This document shows positions 45,710-54,073 of a DNA stretch of 64,000 bases, piece after piece. This DNA is from Planctomycetota bacterium (GTDB lineage: Bacteria > Planctomycetota > Phycisphaerae > Phycisphaerales > Zrk34): assembly GCA_016125255.1 (NCBI GenBank), contig WGMD01000029.1:62001-126000 (forward strand). The letters are read 5' to 3'. A model generated the notes under the pieces. That model searched no databases and was not told the origin of the DNA. It saw only the letters and a list, made by a program, of their open reading frames with translations. A program made the translations under genes and the position numbers. The first letter of the stretch is position 1; the number at the start of each line of letters is the position of its first letter.

Positions 45710-47690
45710 TCTGCACGTTCAGCTCGGGCAGCGCCTCGATGAACATCTTGCCGTAGGCCTTGGAGACGATGCGGCGGTCGAGGACGACGACGCGGCCGCG
45801 GTCGGTGTGCGAGCGGATGAGTCGGCCGAAGCCCTGCTTGAATTTGATGATCGCTTCGGGAAGCTGATACTCCATGAACGGTTGGCCCCCCGCTTCGCGG
45901 ATGCGCTGGATCCGCGCTTCGACCAGCGGGCGGTCCGGCACGGCGAAAGGCAGCTTGGTGATGATGACGTTGCGAAGGGCCGCGCCCTGCACGTCGACAC
46001 CGGCCCAGAAGCTGTCGGTGCCGAGCAGGACGGCGTGACCGTCGGCCTTGAACTTTTTAAGGAGCAGCGAGCGCGGGCCGTCTTGGCCCTGCACAAGCAG
46101 CAGCATGCCCCGGTCGGCCAGATGCGGGCGCAGCCAGTCGGCGATCTTGCCGAGCATGGCGTAGCTGGTGAACAGCACGAAGGCGCCGCCGTCCGTCGCA
46201 TCAATGTGTTCGAGCACGCGCGGGCCCAGCGCCTTGGCGTACTGGGGCGCCGCGGGGTCGGGCATGTCCGCTTCGATCATCAGCTCGACCGCCTGCGCGT
46301 AGTCGAAGGGCGAGCCGAGCTGCATCGTGTCCGCCTCTTCGCAGCCGACGCGTTTGGCGAAGTGGTCGAAACCCTGGCCGGTGGCGAGCGTGGCGCTGGT
46401 GAGCACGACGCCGACGGGGTCGCCTTCGCTGTTGGTCTTGTTGAAAAGGTGCTCGCGCAGGATCGGGCCCACATCGACCGGCGCGCAGCAGAGTTTGACA
46501 TGCTGCTGCCGCCCCTCCTCGACTTCGATCCAGTAAACCGCATCCTGAATCTGCTGCGCGAGCCACGCCGTCAGCGACCCGTTCATCGCTTCGCCGCGCT
46601 GCATGTAGCCGTTCAATTCATACTGATCGGGTTCGCTTTTGACCTTCCCGGCGAGCAGGCGCATGATCACGACCAGTTCGCGCAGCACGGGGCCCAGCGT
46701 GTTCTCGATGACGTCCGGCTGATCGACGCGCCCGTTGGATCGGCCGCGGCGCTGTTGATAGTCCAGGACGGCATTGAAAAAGTAGTCGGCGGCGGTCGTG
46801 GCGTCATGCACCAGTTCGATCGCGCGCGTCACCAGCGGTCGGTCCGCCGCGTCCTTGAGCGAAATGGTGGTGAGGAATCCTTTGTGATGGCGCGTGTTGT
46901 AGAGCGTGCCGAGCAGGTGATAGACGCTAAAGTCGCTGATGTTCACGCCAAAATGATCCGACGCGACGTCTTCGATCGTATGCGCCTCGTCGAGAATGAC
47001 ATAATCATACGGCGGAAGCAGCCCCGCCCCCGCCGCCCGCAGCGCGAGATCCGAAAAGAACAGCGCATGATTGACGATCAATAGATCGCCGTTCTCCATG
47101 CGCCGCCGCGCCGCCTGATAGAAGCACATCTCATACGTCGGGCACTTGCGACCCATGCAGTTGCCCACATCCGACCGCACCTTGTCCCAGATGCCCATGC
47201 GTTCGATGACCGGCAGACTGCTCAGCGTGCCGTCGTCCGTGCCGTACGCCCAGTCCTCGACTTCATGCAGACTGCGCAGCTCCGCTTCGTGATGGAACAT
47301 CTGGTCCTGCTTCGTCGACGCCAGCGCGAGCCGGCGGACGGACACGTAATTGCTCCGCCCCTTGACGAGCACCGCGCTGAACTCGCGATCGAGCACCGCC
47401 CGCAGTAGCGGGATGTCCTTTTCGATGAGCTGTTCCTGCAAGCTGATCGTGTGCGTCGAGATGATGACGCGCTGCTTGTGCTCGACGATCCGCCGAATCG
47501 CCGGCAGGAGGTACGCGAACGATTTGCCCACGCCCGTCCCCGCCTCGATCGCCAGCGTCCGCCCCTGCGACAACGTCCGATCCACCGCCGCCGCCATCTC
47601 CATCTGCTGCGGGCGCGGCTCATACCCGACGCCCAACCGCCGCGCGATCGCGCCGCCGGGCCCCAACATATCCGTAATATTCAGCGTCAT
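45672..47690 (-). CDS. DinG/XPD-type ATP-dependent helicase
   Basis: A 672-residue superfamily 2 helicase. Walker A IEAGTGVGKSFAYLLP (about residues 48-63), DEAH box YVILDEAHTIEDVA (about 230), C-terminal motifs VLTSATL, LLVQGQDGPRSLLLKKF, GTDSFWAGVDVQGAALR, GFGRLIRSHTDRGRVVVLDRR. Of the four Fe-S cysteines, three keep their spacing (C178-x4-C183-x5-C189), while the expected first one in KGRSNYVSVRR is Ser-117. The cluster may thus be lost or differently ligated. Start MTLNITDMLG; a longer frame upstream lacks homology. Confidence 0.9.
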   Translation of the reverse strand: MTLNITDMLGPGGAIARRLGVGYEPRPQQMEMAAAVDRTLSQGRTLAIEAGTGVGKSFAYLLPAIRRIVEHKQRVIISTHTISLQEQLIEKDIPLLRAVLDREFSAVLVKGRSNYVSVRRLALASTKQDQMFHHEAELRSLHEVEDWAYGTDDGTLSSLPVIERMGIWDKVRSDVGNCMGRKCPTYEMCFYQAARRRMENGDLLIVNHALFFSDLALRAAGAGLLPPYDYVILDEAHTIEDVASDHFGVNISDFSVYHLLGTLYNTRHHKGFLTTISLKDAADRPLVTRAIELVHDATTAADYFFNAVLDYQQRRGRSNGRVDQPDVIENTLGPVLRELVVIMRLLAGKVKSEPDQYELNGYMQRGEAMNGSLTAWLAQQIQDAVYWIEVEEGRQQHVKLCCAPVDVGPILREHLFNKTNSEGDPVGVVLTSATLATGQGFDHFAKRVGCEEADTMQLGSPFDYAQAVELMIEADMPDPAAPQYAKALGPRVLEHIDATDGGAFVLFTSYAMLGKIADWLRPHLADRGMLLLVQGQDGPRSLLLKKFKADGHAVLLGTDSFWAGVDVQGAALRNVIITKLPFAVPDRPLVEARIQRIREAGGQPFMEYQLPEAIIKFKQGFGRLIRSHTDRGRVVVLDRRIVSKAYGKMFIEALPELNVQIIRRDSHADESP

Positions 47691-47779
47691 GTCGTGATTG
47701 TAGCGAACTACTTTCTTGACGAAATTGCCCACTGCAATATCATGCTGACTCGGCACGAACTCCATCAGAACGGGTGCAC

Positions 47780-48367
47780 ATGGGCTGGTTCTTTCGCCGA
47801 TTCACACATTTGCAGCGCGGCAATCAGTGGTTCGTCGCGAAGAATTACGAACGAGCAATCAAGCACTACCTCCGTCACGCCGATGCCGTTCCGGACGAGG
47901 CGGCAACCGCATATGCGAAGATCGGCCATTGCTACCTCAACATCAATACGATCAAGGAGCCGATCAACGTTGCGGGCGGAGCGTTAAAGCTGGTCTTTCA
48001 AGGCGATCGCGCCAGCGCTGAGCAGTATTATCGCCGGGCGTTGGAGGTCAATCCAAATCATTTTGCAGCGCTTAAAGGGTTGGCCGACGTGTTGTCGAAC
48101 AAGGCCGATGAATGGCGTGACGTTGCCGAGCGCGCGATTGCGGTGCAGTCCGACTATTTGTTGTTGCTTGAACTTGGCGATTTCTACCGAACGGTTCGCA
48201 AGGAGTACCCGCAAGCATACGAGTTCTACAAGCGAGCAAATGAACATCGTCCCCGTGATAAGGATGCATACCGAAAACTTGGATATATCTGCCGGAAACT
48301 GAACCGGTTGGAAGAGGCAAAAGAGTGGTCCGTCCGCTTACGTGAGTTGGAAAAGGATCGCGGGTGA
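47780..48367 (+). CDS. TPR-repeat protein
   Basis: About 195 residues (ATG at 47780; GTG at 47774 would add two). Three to four tetratricopeptide units: NQWFVAKNYERAIKHYLRHADAVPDEA, ASAEQYYRRALEVNPNHFAALKGLADVL, DYLLLLELGDFYRTVRKEYPQAYEFYKRANEHRP, DAYRKLGYICRKLNRLEEAKEWS. These form a protein-binding superhelix. No signal peptide. The gene is visibly poorer in GC than its neighbours and has no strong ribosome site, a hint of a different history. Function unknown. Confidence 0.8.
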   Translation: MGWFFRRFTHLQRGNQWFVAKNYERAIKHYLRHADAVPDEAATAYAKIGHCYLNINTIKEPINVAGGALKLVFQGDRASAEQYYRRALEVNPNHFAALKGLADVLSNKADEWRDVAERAIAVQSDYLLLLELGDFYRTVRKEYPQAYEFYKRANEHRPRDKDAYRKLGYICRKLNRLEEAKEWSVRLRELEKDRG

Positions 48368-48396
48368 TGACGGTCGGAATTGTTTGATAGTGTTCA

Positions 48397-49152
48397 TCAC
48401 AACGGCTCCGTCTTCGGCACCCCCGGCCTCCGCGGGTACGTCTTCCCCGTCGCATGATCCTTCACCACCTCGATCAGATCCGCATCATCTTCGAGCCCCG
48501 GCAGCGCTTCGTACACATTGACCTCGCCGCCGCCAAGCACCATCAGCGCATCGCCCGCCGCCTGCAATTCCTCTTCCGCCCGCTTGCCCTTCATCGCCAC
48601 CACGCGCCCGCCGACCTGCACCAGCGGCAGCGTCAGTTCGAGCAGCACATTGAGCGGCCCGACGGCCCGCGCGACCGCCATGTCAAACCGCTCGCGATAC
48701 CGCTTGTCCTGCCCCGCCGTCTCCGCACGTTCGTTCACCACTTCGACGTTGCCGAGCCCCAATTTCCCCGCGGTTTCACGAAGAAATTTCGCCTTCTTCC
48801 CCGTCGCCTCCAGCAGCGTGACCTTCACCTGCGGCCGGGCGATCGCCAGCACCATGCCCGGCAACCCGCCCCCGCTGCCCACATCGATCATGCGATGCAC
48901 GCCCTCCAGCAGCGGCACTACCGACAGCGAATCGAGCACATGCCGCATCCACGCCGCCTCCGGCTCGCGAATCGCCGTCAGGTTGAACAGCTTGTTCGTC
49001 TCCAATAGCTCAAACAGATATCGCCCCAACAGCGCGACCTGCTCATCGGGGAGCACGACGCCGATCGTCGCACAACCCTGCGTGAACGCCGCCGTCGGCG
49101 CCAACATGCCTGCTTCGTTTCCGGGGGTTCCGGGGGTTCCGGGGGTGGTCAT
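48397..49152 (-). CDS. rsmG: 16S rRNA m7G527 methyltransferase RsmG (GidB)
   Basis: About 251 residues. SAM-binding motif I MIDVGSGGGLPGMVLAIARP, preceded by LFNLTAIREPEAAWMRHVLDSLSV and followed by FLRETAGKLGL and ERFDMAVARAVGPLNVLLEL, all typical of RsmG. The start overlaps the AMMECR1 stop as ATGA; the first codons are three 9-base repeats (TPG-TPG-TPG), so the true N-terminus could also be the Met at residue 16 (MLAPTAAF). Last gene of the minus operon 48397-52276. Confidence 0.92.
   Translation of the reverse strand: MTTPGTPGTPGNEAGMLAPTAAFTQGCATIGVVLPDEQVALLGRYLFELLETNKLFNLTAIREPEAAWMRHVLDSLSVVPLLEGVHRMIDVGSGGGLPGMVLAIARPQVKVTLLEATGKKAKFLRETAGKLGLGNVEVVNERAETAGQDKRYRERFDMAVARAVGPLNVLLELTLPLVQVGGRVVAMKGKRAEEELQAAGDALMVLGGGEVNVYEALPGLEDDADLIEVVKDHATGKTYPRRPGVPKTEPL
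49121..49147. repeat. Three in-frame 9-bp repeats at the start of rsmG
   Basis: CCGGGGGTT appears three times in tandem (last unit ends TG). Slippage would change the protein by whole Thr-Pro-Gly units without a frameshift. Confidence 0.8.
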
Positions 49153-49763
49153 CGCATCACATCCGTCGGCGTCTCCGCGAACTTGATCGACTCGAAAAGG
49201 TAAAATTCCAAATCCTTGCGATGCCGCCACGCATCCGCCGGCAAACCCATCTTCATTTGACACACCTCATTGAGCGTCCGCTCCACATCCCACCCCTGCT
49301 CGATCGGCACCTGCGGTAAAAACACGCCGTTGCCGATCGCCGGATCGCCCGGACACTGAATGCAGATCCCGTCGATCCCGAGCCGCATCCTCATCGGGTC
49401 GTCGATGCGGCGCATCGGCGTGAGCACGGAAATCTCGATGACCAGATCGTTGGCCTCCGCCAGCACGACGGGGTTCGTCCGCACGATGCGCGGATCGCGC
49501 GTCACCGAAGCGGCGATGCTCATGAGCGTCATCCACAGCGGCTCCTTCCGCTCGAACGTCCCGATGCATCCGCGCAGCCGCCCGTGGCGATGACGCAGCG
49601 TGACGAAGCAGCCGCGCGGCACGACAAGGTACGTCTCCGTCGCCGCGTCGACCCGCGGATTGGCGGGGTCGCGGCCGCTGAGCACATCGACGATCGTCTG
49701 CCGCGCGATGGCGAGCATGCGATGTTCCTGCTGCGGCGTATATTCCTTGGCGACGTGAATCAT
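49149..49763 (-). CDS. AMMECR1-domain protein (AmmeMemoRadiSam system protein A family)
   Basis: A 204-residue protein. Family core: FVTLRHRHGRLRGCIGTFERKEPLW, with the conserved L-R-G-C-I-G, then EISVLTPMRRIDDP and GVFLPQVPIEQGWD, all diagnostic of AMMECR1. In bacteria the domain is often linked to Memo-like and radical SAM partners, but none adjoins here. Overlaps nadC (ATGA) upstream and rsmG (ATGA) downstream. Function of the family is not established. Confidence 0.93.
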   Translation of the reverse strand: MIHVAKEYTPQQEHRMLAIARQTIVDVLSGRDPANPRVDAATETYLVVPRGCFVTLRHRHGRLRGCIGTFERKEPLWMTLMSIAASVTRDPRIVRTNPVVLAEANDLVIEISVLTPMRRIDDPMRMRLGIDGICIQCPGDPAIGNGVFLPQVPIEQGWDVERTLNEVCQMKMGLPADAWRHRKDLEFYLFESIKFAETPTDVMR

Positions 49764-50680
49764 GCCATGTCCAATCCGATGTCCAGCGCCGGGGCGGAGT
49801 GCGTCAGGGCGCCGACGGAGATACGGTCCACGCCCGTCCCGGCGATCGCGCCCACCGTGTCGAGGTTCACCCCGCCGCTCGCCTCCAATTCGATGCCCGG
49901 CTTCGTCTGATCGCGCCTCTTCACCGCCTCGCGCATCGTGGCGCGATCCATATTGTCCAGCAGCACCATATCGACGTCCTTCGTCAGCACGCTGCGGAGT
50001 TGATCGAGCCGATCGACTTCGACTTCGATGAACGCCGGCGGGGGTTTGAGCGCCCGCGCCCGGCGAATCGCCTCGTCGAGCGGCTTGTCGAACCCCGCGG
50101 CGGCGAGATGCGCGACGTGGTTGTCCTTGATGAGCACCGCATCGTAAAGCCCGATGCGATGACAGTGCCCCCCGCCGCAGCGCACGGCGTACTTTTCAAG
50201 CCCGCGATAGCCGGGGGTCGTCTTGCGCGTGTCGAAAATCCTCGCCCGCGTGCCCGCTGCCGCTTCGACATACCGCGCGGTCAGCGTGGCGATGCCCGAC
50301 AGGCGGCAGACGAAGTTGAGCATGACGCGTTCGGCACTGAGCAGATCGCGCAGCGGGCCGGAGATCGAAGCGATGGCGTCGCCGGGCGAAAGCGCTTCGC
50401 CGTCGGCAATCCAGTCGGTGACGGTCAGATGATCGCCATAGTGCCGCGCAATGCGTGCCAGCAGGACCGCCCCGGCGAGGCGGCCGTGCTTGCGGGCGTG
50501 AAACGTCGCCGTCGCGCTCGCCGATGCGTCGATGCAGACCATCGAGGTGATGTCGCCGGCCTGATCGAGGTCCTCCGCCGCCGCCATCTCGATGAGCACA
50601 TCGAGCGCCGACGGATCGACAAGGCGGGCGAACGCCTGATCCAGCGGCAGCGAATTGACATCGGTCGGCAGGGTCTGCAT
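49760..50680 (-). CDS. nadC: Nicotinate-nucleotide pyrophosphorylase (carboxylating)
   Basis: A 306-residue enzyme of NAD synthesis, quinolinate + PRPP to nicotinate mononucleotide. Start MQTLPTDVNSLPLDQ follows GAGG. Motifs: EDLDQAGDITSMV, LSAERVMLNFVCRLSGIAT, IFDTRKTTPGYRGLEKYAVRCGGGHCHRIGLYDAVLIKDNH and ELEASGGVNLDTV: PRPP and quinolinate site residues all present. The gene runs on from the TIM-barrel gene with a 7-base gap. Confidence 0.95.
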   Translation of the reverse strand: MQTLPTDVNSLPLDQAFARLVDPSALDVLIEMAAAEDLDQAGDITSMVCIDASASATATFHARKHGRLAGAVLLARIARHYGDHLTVTDWIADGEALSPGDAIASISGPLRDLLSAERVMLNFVCRLSGIATLTARYVEAAAGTRARIFDTRKTTPGYRGLEKYAVRCGGGHCHRIGLYDAVLIKDNHVAHLAAAGFDKPLDEAIRRARALKPPPAFIEVEVDRLDQLRSVLTKDVDMVLLDNMDRATMREAVKRRDQTKPGIELEASGGVNLDTVGAIAGTGVDRISVGALTHSAPALDIGLDMA

Positions 50681-50687
50681 GGAGGCC

Positions 50688-51554
50688 TCAATCGGCAGTG
50701 AGCAGCGGTGAAAGATAATCATACGCCCGCTGGGCCACGTCCGCGGCCGACGTCGTGTACGGATACAACTCCACCGTAACCATCCCGTGATACCCGATCG
50801 CGTCGATCGTCCGGAAGATCGCCGCGAAGTCCATCACGCCTTCGCCCGGCACAAGATGCTGATGCACGCGCTCGGCGGTGATGTCCTCGATATGCACATG
50901 CCGAATCTCCGCCGCATGTTCGCGCAGCACCGTGACCGGGTCTTGCCGCACGCAGTAAAAATGACCCAAGTCGCTGTTCATCTTCACGAATGGTTCATCC
51001 GCGAAAAAGCCCTGCTTGAGCCGCTCGTACTGATCGGACCGCTCAATGAGCAGACCCGGCTCCGGTTCGACGCCGAGCGTCACGCCGCATGCCTTCGCCT
51101 GACTCAGACACGCGTCGATCCCCTCCGCGAACATTTCGTACAGCGCATCAACATCCCGCCCCATGTACGGCCCGGCGGGCTGGAGCGAAATGTGATTGCC
51201 CCCGATGCGAGCCGTCAACTCGATCGCCCGCAGGGTGTGATCAATCCGCTGCTGACGTTTCTTCGCGTCCGCTTCGACCCAGGTCGGGTGATACGTGTCG
51301 CCGTCGGAAAAGCAGAACCCGGTGAACGCATTGACATTCGACACGACGAGTCCGGCGTCTTCGATGATCTTGCGAAGCTCGTTGGCCTCCGCGTCGGTAT
51401 ACGTGTCGGGGCGCATGTGCGGTTTATCCGCCATGATCTCCACGCCGGCGTATCCGATCCGCGCGATCGTCCGCACGGCGTCGATGACGTCGGTCTTCTT
51501 GAAGGCGTTGGTCGAAAAGGCAAGCTGGCTGCGCTTCATGGTGGGTCGGCTCAT
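50688..51554 (-). CDS. Sugar phosphate isomerase/epimerase-like TIM barrel
   Basis: A 288-residue xylose-isomerase-like (AP endonuclease 2 family) barrel. Marks: SQLAFSTNAFKKTDVIDAVRTIARIGYAGVEIMAD, GGNHISLQPAGPY, GVTLGVEPEPGLLIERSDQ (metal Glu), VKMNSDLGHFY (Asp/His), HVHIEDI (His and Glu) and MVTVELYPY. The metal-binding Glu/Asp/His/Glu set is complete, so enzymatic activity is likely, but the sugar is unknown. The start overlaps the ASCH gene stop (ATGA). Confidence 0.88.
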   Translation of the reverse strand: MSRPTMKRSQLAFSTNAFKKTDVIDAVRTIARIGYAGVEIMADKPHMRPDTYTDAEANELRKIIEDAGLVVSNVNAFTGFCFSDGDTYHPTWVEADAKKRQQRIDHTLRAIELTARIGGNHISLQPAGPYMGRDVDALYEMFAEGIDACLSQAKACGVTLGVEPEPGLLIERSDQYERLKQGFFADEPFVKMNSDLGHFYCVRQDPVTVLREHAAEIRHVHIEDITAERVHQHLVPGEGVMDFAAIFRTIDAIGYHGMVTVELYPYTTSAADVAQRAYDYLSPLLTAD

Positions 51555-52276
51555 TCGCTCCGCACGGGGCGCACATCATAAATGCTTCCGCCGCGGGGCG
51601 TGAATCGTAAGCGATCCCCCGCCGAGAGGCCACATTGTTCAAACCACGGTTTCCACCCCCGCCAGCGGAACATCTTCTTGTCGCCGACGATGTCCGTCTC
51701 GATCGTCGCCCCGCCGAAAAGTCGCAGCGTCAGCGGCGTGCCGATCGACCGCTTCGTCGCCCCGCCGATGTGCCGGCGGTCGAAGTGGTTCATCACGGTC
51801 GCGAGACGCACCTGATGTTGCCGCAGCGAACCGGCGGTGAGGGTGATATCGAAGGCCGCGCCGCGGTCGTCCAGCGTCACCGGCTCGTCGTCGAGCGTGT
51901 ACCAGGCCCGCATGTTCTGTGGCTTGTACAGCGGGCGGTGCGAACTGGGCCGCACATCGCGCAGCCAGATCAGCGTGGCGTAGCGGCAGGCGCGGTGACT
52001 GCGCCAGTAGCCCGCGTCACCATGAATCTGTGCATCGAACTGCTCTCGCAGATTGGCGATGCCCTTGGCCGTCATTTGATCCGCAATCCACACGCGATCC
52101 GCCACGGCCTCCGCCACGAACGGTCCGCCGGAGCGCTTGATGAAAATGCGTTCGCCCGGCTTGATGCAGCCGAACGGCGGGCGCGCCTGTTTCGTCAGCC
52201 GACACTCGATGGTCTTCTTACCTTCGAGAATCAGCCGGTCGTACGGGGCGGTGATGATCGCAACGTGCATCGCCAT
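51551..52276 (-). CDS. ASCH-domain protein with C-terminal B3-like DNA-binding-type domain
   Basis: A 241-residue protein. N-terminus MHVAIITAPYDRLILEGKKTIECRL, then GCIKPGERIFIKRSGGPFVAEAVADRVW, the ASCH (PUA-like) RNA-binding barrel. The C-terminal half reads HQVRLATVMNHFDRR and VGDKKMFRWRGWKPWFEQCGLSAGDRLRFTP, the W-x-x-[FW]-x-x-x-x-x-L-x-x-G-D-x-x-x-F pattern of the B3-like pseudo-barrel (plant B3, EcoRII-N, BfiI). The combination of an RNA-type and a DNA-type pseudobarrel is not one I know as named. Its start is only 15 bases from the divergent scpB start. Confidence 0.7.
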   Translation of the reverse strand: MAMHVAIITAPYDRLILEGKKTIECRLTKQARPPFGCIKPGERIFIKRSGGPFVAEAVADRVWIADQMTAKGIANLREQFDAQIHGDAGYWRSHRACRYATLIWLRDVRPSSHRPLYKPQNMRAWYTLDDEPVTLDDRGAAFDITLTAGSLRQHQVRLATVMNHFDRRHIGGATKRSIGTPLTLRLFGGATIETDIVGDKKMFRWRGWKPWFEQCGLSAGDRLRFTPRGGSIYDVRPVRSE

Positions 52277-52291
52277 TTTGCCAAGTGTACA

Positions 52292-52888
52292 ATGAAGCGT
52301 ATGACAAACCAGACCGAACCCCCGCAAGCCCCGGAAGTACAACCTGACGCCGCCGCCGGCGAGATCGACATGCCGACGCTCGAGCGGCACGTCGAAGCGG
52401 TGCTCATGAGTGTGGAGCGGCCCATCACGCTGGGCAAAATCGCCGAGGCCTGCGGGCTTGAGGCGACCAAGCCGATCAAGGATGCGCTGGCCGCGCTCAA
52501 CGATTTCTACAAGGAGCACGACCGCAGTTTCACCATCGAGCAGGTCGCCGGCGGGTATCAGATGCTCACGCTCCCGCGCTACAAGGACACGGTCGCGGCG
52601 CTGCATCGGACGAAGATCGACAACAAACTCTCCCCCGCGGCGCTCGAGACGCTCGCCATCATCGCCTACAAGCAGCCCATCCTCCGGGCCGACATCGAAA
52701 CGATCCGCGGCGTCAGCGCCGGCGAAGTGATCCGCACGCTGATGGACCGGCACCTTGTCAAAATCGTCGGACGCGCCGAGGAGCTGGGTCGGCCCATGTT
52801 GTACGGCACGACCAAGACGTTCTTGGAAGTTTTCGGGCTCGCGACGCTCAAAGATCTGCCGCAGGCGGAGGAACTCAACAAGCCATGA
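52292..52888 (+). CDS. scpB: Segregation and condensation protein ScpB
   Basis: About 198 residues (ATG at 52292; another at 52301). Kleisin-partner of the SMC condensin. Two winged-helix domains: MPTLERHVEAVLMSVERPITLGKIAEACG and KLSPAALETLAIIAYKQPILRADIETIRGVSAGEVIRTLMDRHLVKIVGRAEELGRPMLYGTT, the latter holding the ScpB signature. The first ~25 residues are Pro/Ala-rich. No scpA in the window. The last codons overlap the lipoprotein start. Confidence 0.93.
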   Translation: MKRMTNQTEPPQAPEVQPDAAAGEIDMPTLERHVEAVLMSVERPITLGKIAEACGLEATKPIKDALAALNDFYKEHDRSFTIEQVAGGYQMLTLPRYKDTVAALHRTKIDNKLSPAALETLAIIAYKQPILRADIETIRGVSAGEVIRTLMDRHLVKIVGRAEELGRPMLYGTTKTFLEVFGLATLKDLPQAEELNKP

Positions 52889-53343
52889 TGCGATGCGTGG
52901 TGATGATGTTTTTCATCAGCGCTCTGGCTGCGCTTTCGGCGGGCTGCTCGTCGGGTTACACGCTGCGCGGGAAGGTCGTCACCGGGCCGGAGGCGCTGGT
53001 GAGCATCGTGCCGGCGGATGATCCGCGGCTTGCGGGGCCGGGCGTGGAGTCGGCGACGATCGAGTTGACGCTCGATCCGCGGAGTCTGGGGCGGCGGGTG
53101 CTGTCGACGAACGCCGCGTATGGGGATGGGCAGTTTCAGATTCCCGTGCAGGAATTCGGGGCGGGCGTGCTGGATTACGAGCTTGGCGTGCTGGTGCGGG
53201 CCAACGGTTACGCCCCGACGGCCGGCATTTTCCGGCTCGGATCGCAAGACCTGCGGCTCCTGATCGTCATGACCAAGGGGCAGGACCGTGATCCGCGCGG
53301 CGAAGACCCCTTCAAGGACATCGACCGTTACCTGCCCAAGTAA
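52885..53343 (+). CDS. Putative lipoprotein, carboxypeptidase-regulatory-like
   Basis: A 152-residue protein whose start overlaps the scpB stop (ATGATG). Signal MMRCVVMMFFISALAALSAGC with lipobox LSAGC. The rest is a short beta-sandwich (LRGKVVTGPEALVSIVPADDP, GDGQFQIPVQEFGAG, VLVRANGYAPTAG), the pattern of carboxypeptidase-regulatory/transthyretin-like domains. Ends GEDPFKDIDRYLPK. The function is unknown. Confidence 0.75.
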   Translation: MMRCVVMMFFISALAALSAGCSSGYTLRGKVVTGPEALVSIVPADDPRLAGPGVESATIELTLDPRSLGRRVLSTNAAYGDGQFQIPVQEFGAGVLDYELGVLVRANGYAPTAGIFRLGSQDLRLLIVMTKGQDRDPRGEDPFKDIDRYLPK

Positions 53344-53443
53344 CGTCGCATCTGAGAAATGCCGAACTTGTGAGACAGCGGCGGCGGGCCTACCATATGC
53401 CGCTGAGGCCATCCCCGTCTTTTCAACCGCACGGAGCGACCGC

Positions 53444-54073
53444 TTGTACCGACAGCAGACCGTCTTATTGTTCGGACCGCCCGGAGCCGGCAAGGGCACG
53501 CAGGGTCGCATTCTCGGCAACATTCCCGGGTTCTACCACTCGGCCTGCGGTGACGTGTTCCGCCGGCTCGATCCCAACAGCGAACTGGGCCGCGTGTTCC
53601 TGGACTATTCCTCACGCGGCGAACTGGTCCCCGACGAAGTGACGTTCAAAATCTGGCACGCCCACCTTCGCAAGAACGAAGCCCTCGGCGCGTACAAGCC
53701 GGCGAGCGACCTTTTGATTCTCGACGGCATTCCGCGCAATGTGAATCAGGCCCGGTTGCTCGGGGCGCAGCTCGATGTGCTCAAGTGCATCAACCTCGTA
53801 TGCCGCGATGAGGAGAAGATGATCGAGCGCCTTCGCCGACGGGCCCTGAGGGAAAACCGCGCCGACGATGCGAAGGAGTCGGTGATCCGTCATCGCTGGG
53901 AGGTTTACCACGCGGAGACGAAGCCCGTGCTCGACTACTACAGCGACGAAATGGTCGCCGACGTCGACGCCATGCAGTCCCCTGCGCAGGTCCTCCGCGA
54001 AATCCTCGACATCGTCATCCCGATTCAAGATGCGCACTACCAGCGCCTCGCCGAGCAGGGTCAGACGGCTTGA
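53444..54073 (+). CDS. Adenylate kinase-like nucleoside monophosphate kinase
   Basis: About 209 residues from the TTG at 53444, which has GGAG eight bases upstream; no better start exists. P-loop LLFGPPGAGKGTQG, AMP-region HSACGDVFRRLD, LILDGIPRNVNQ (D-G-x-P-R) and CRDEEKMIERLRRRALRENRADD. There is no zinc or long LID insertion, so it is a short form. Activity as adenylate kinase is likely. The 3' end overlaps the DUF2071 gene by 13 bases, tail to tail. Confidence 0.85.
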   Translation: MYRQQTVLLFGPPGAGKGTQGRILGNIPGFYHSACGDVFRRLDPNSELGRVFLDYSSRGELVPDEVTFKIWHAHLRKNEALGAYKPASDLLILDGIPRNVNQARLLGAQLDVLKCINLVCRDEEKMIERLRRRALRENRADDAKESVIRHRWEVYHAETKPVLDYYSDEMVADVDAMQSPAQVLREILDIVIPIQDAHYQRLAEQGQTA

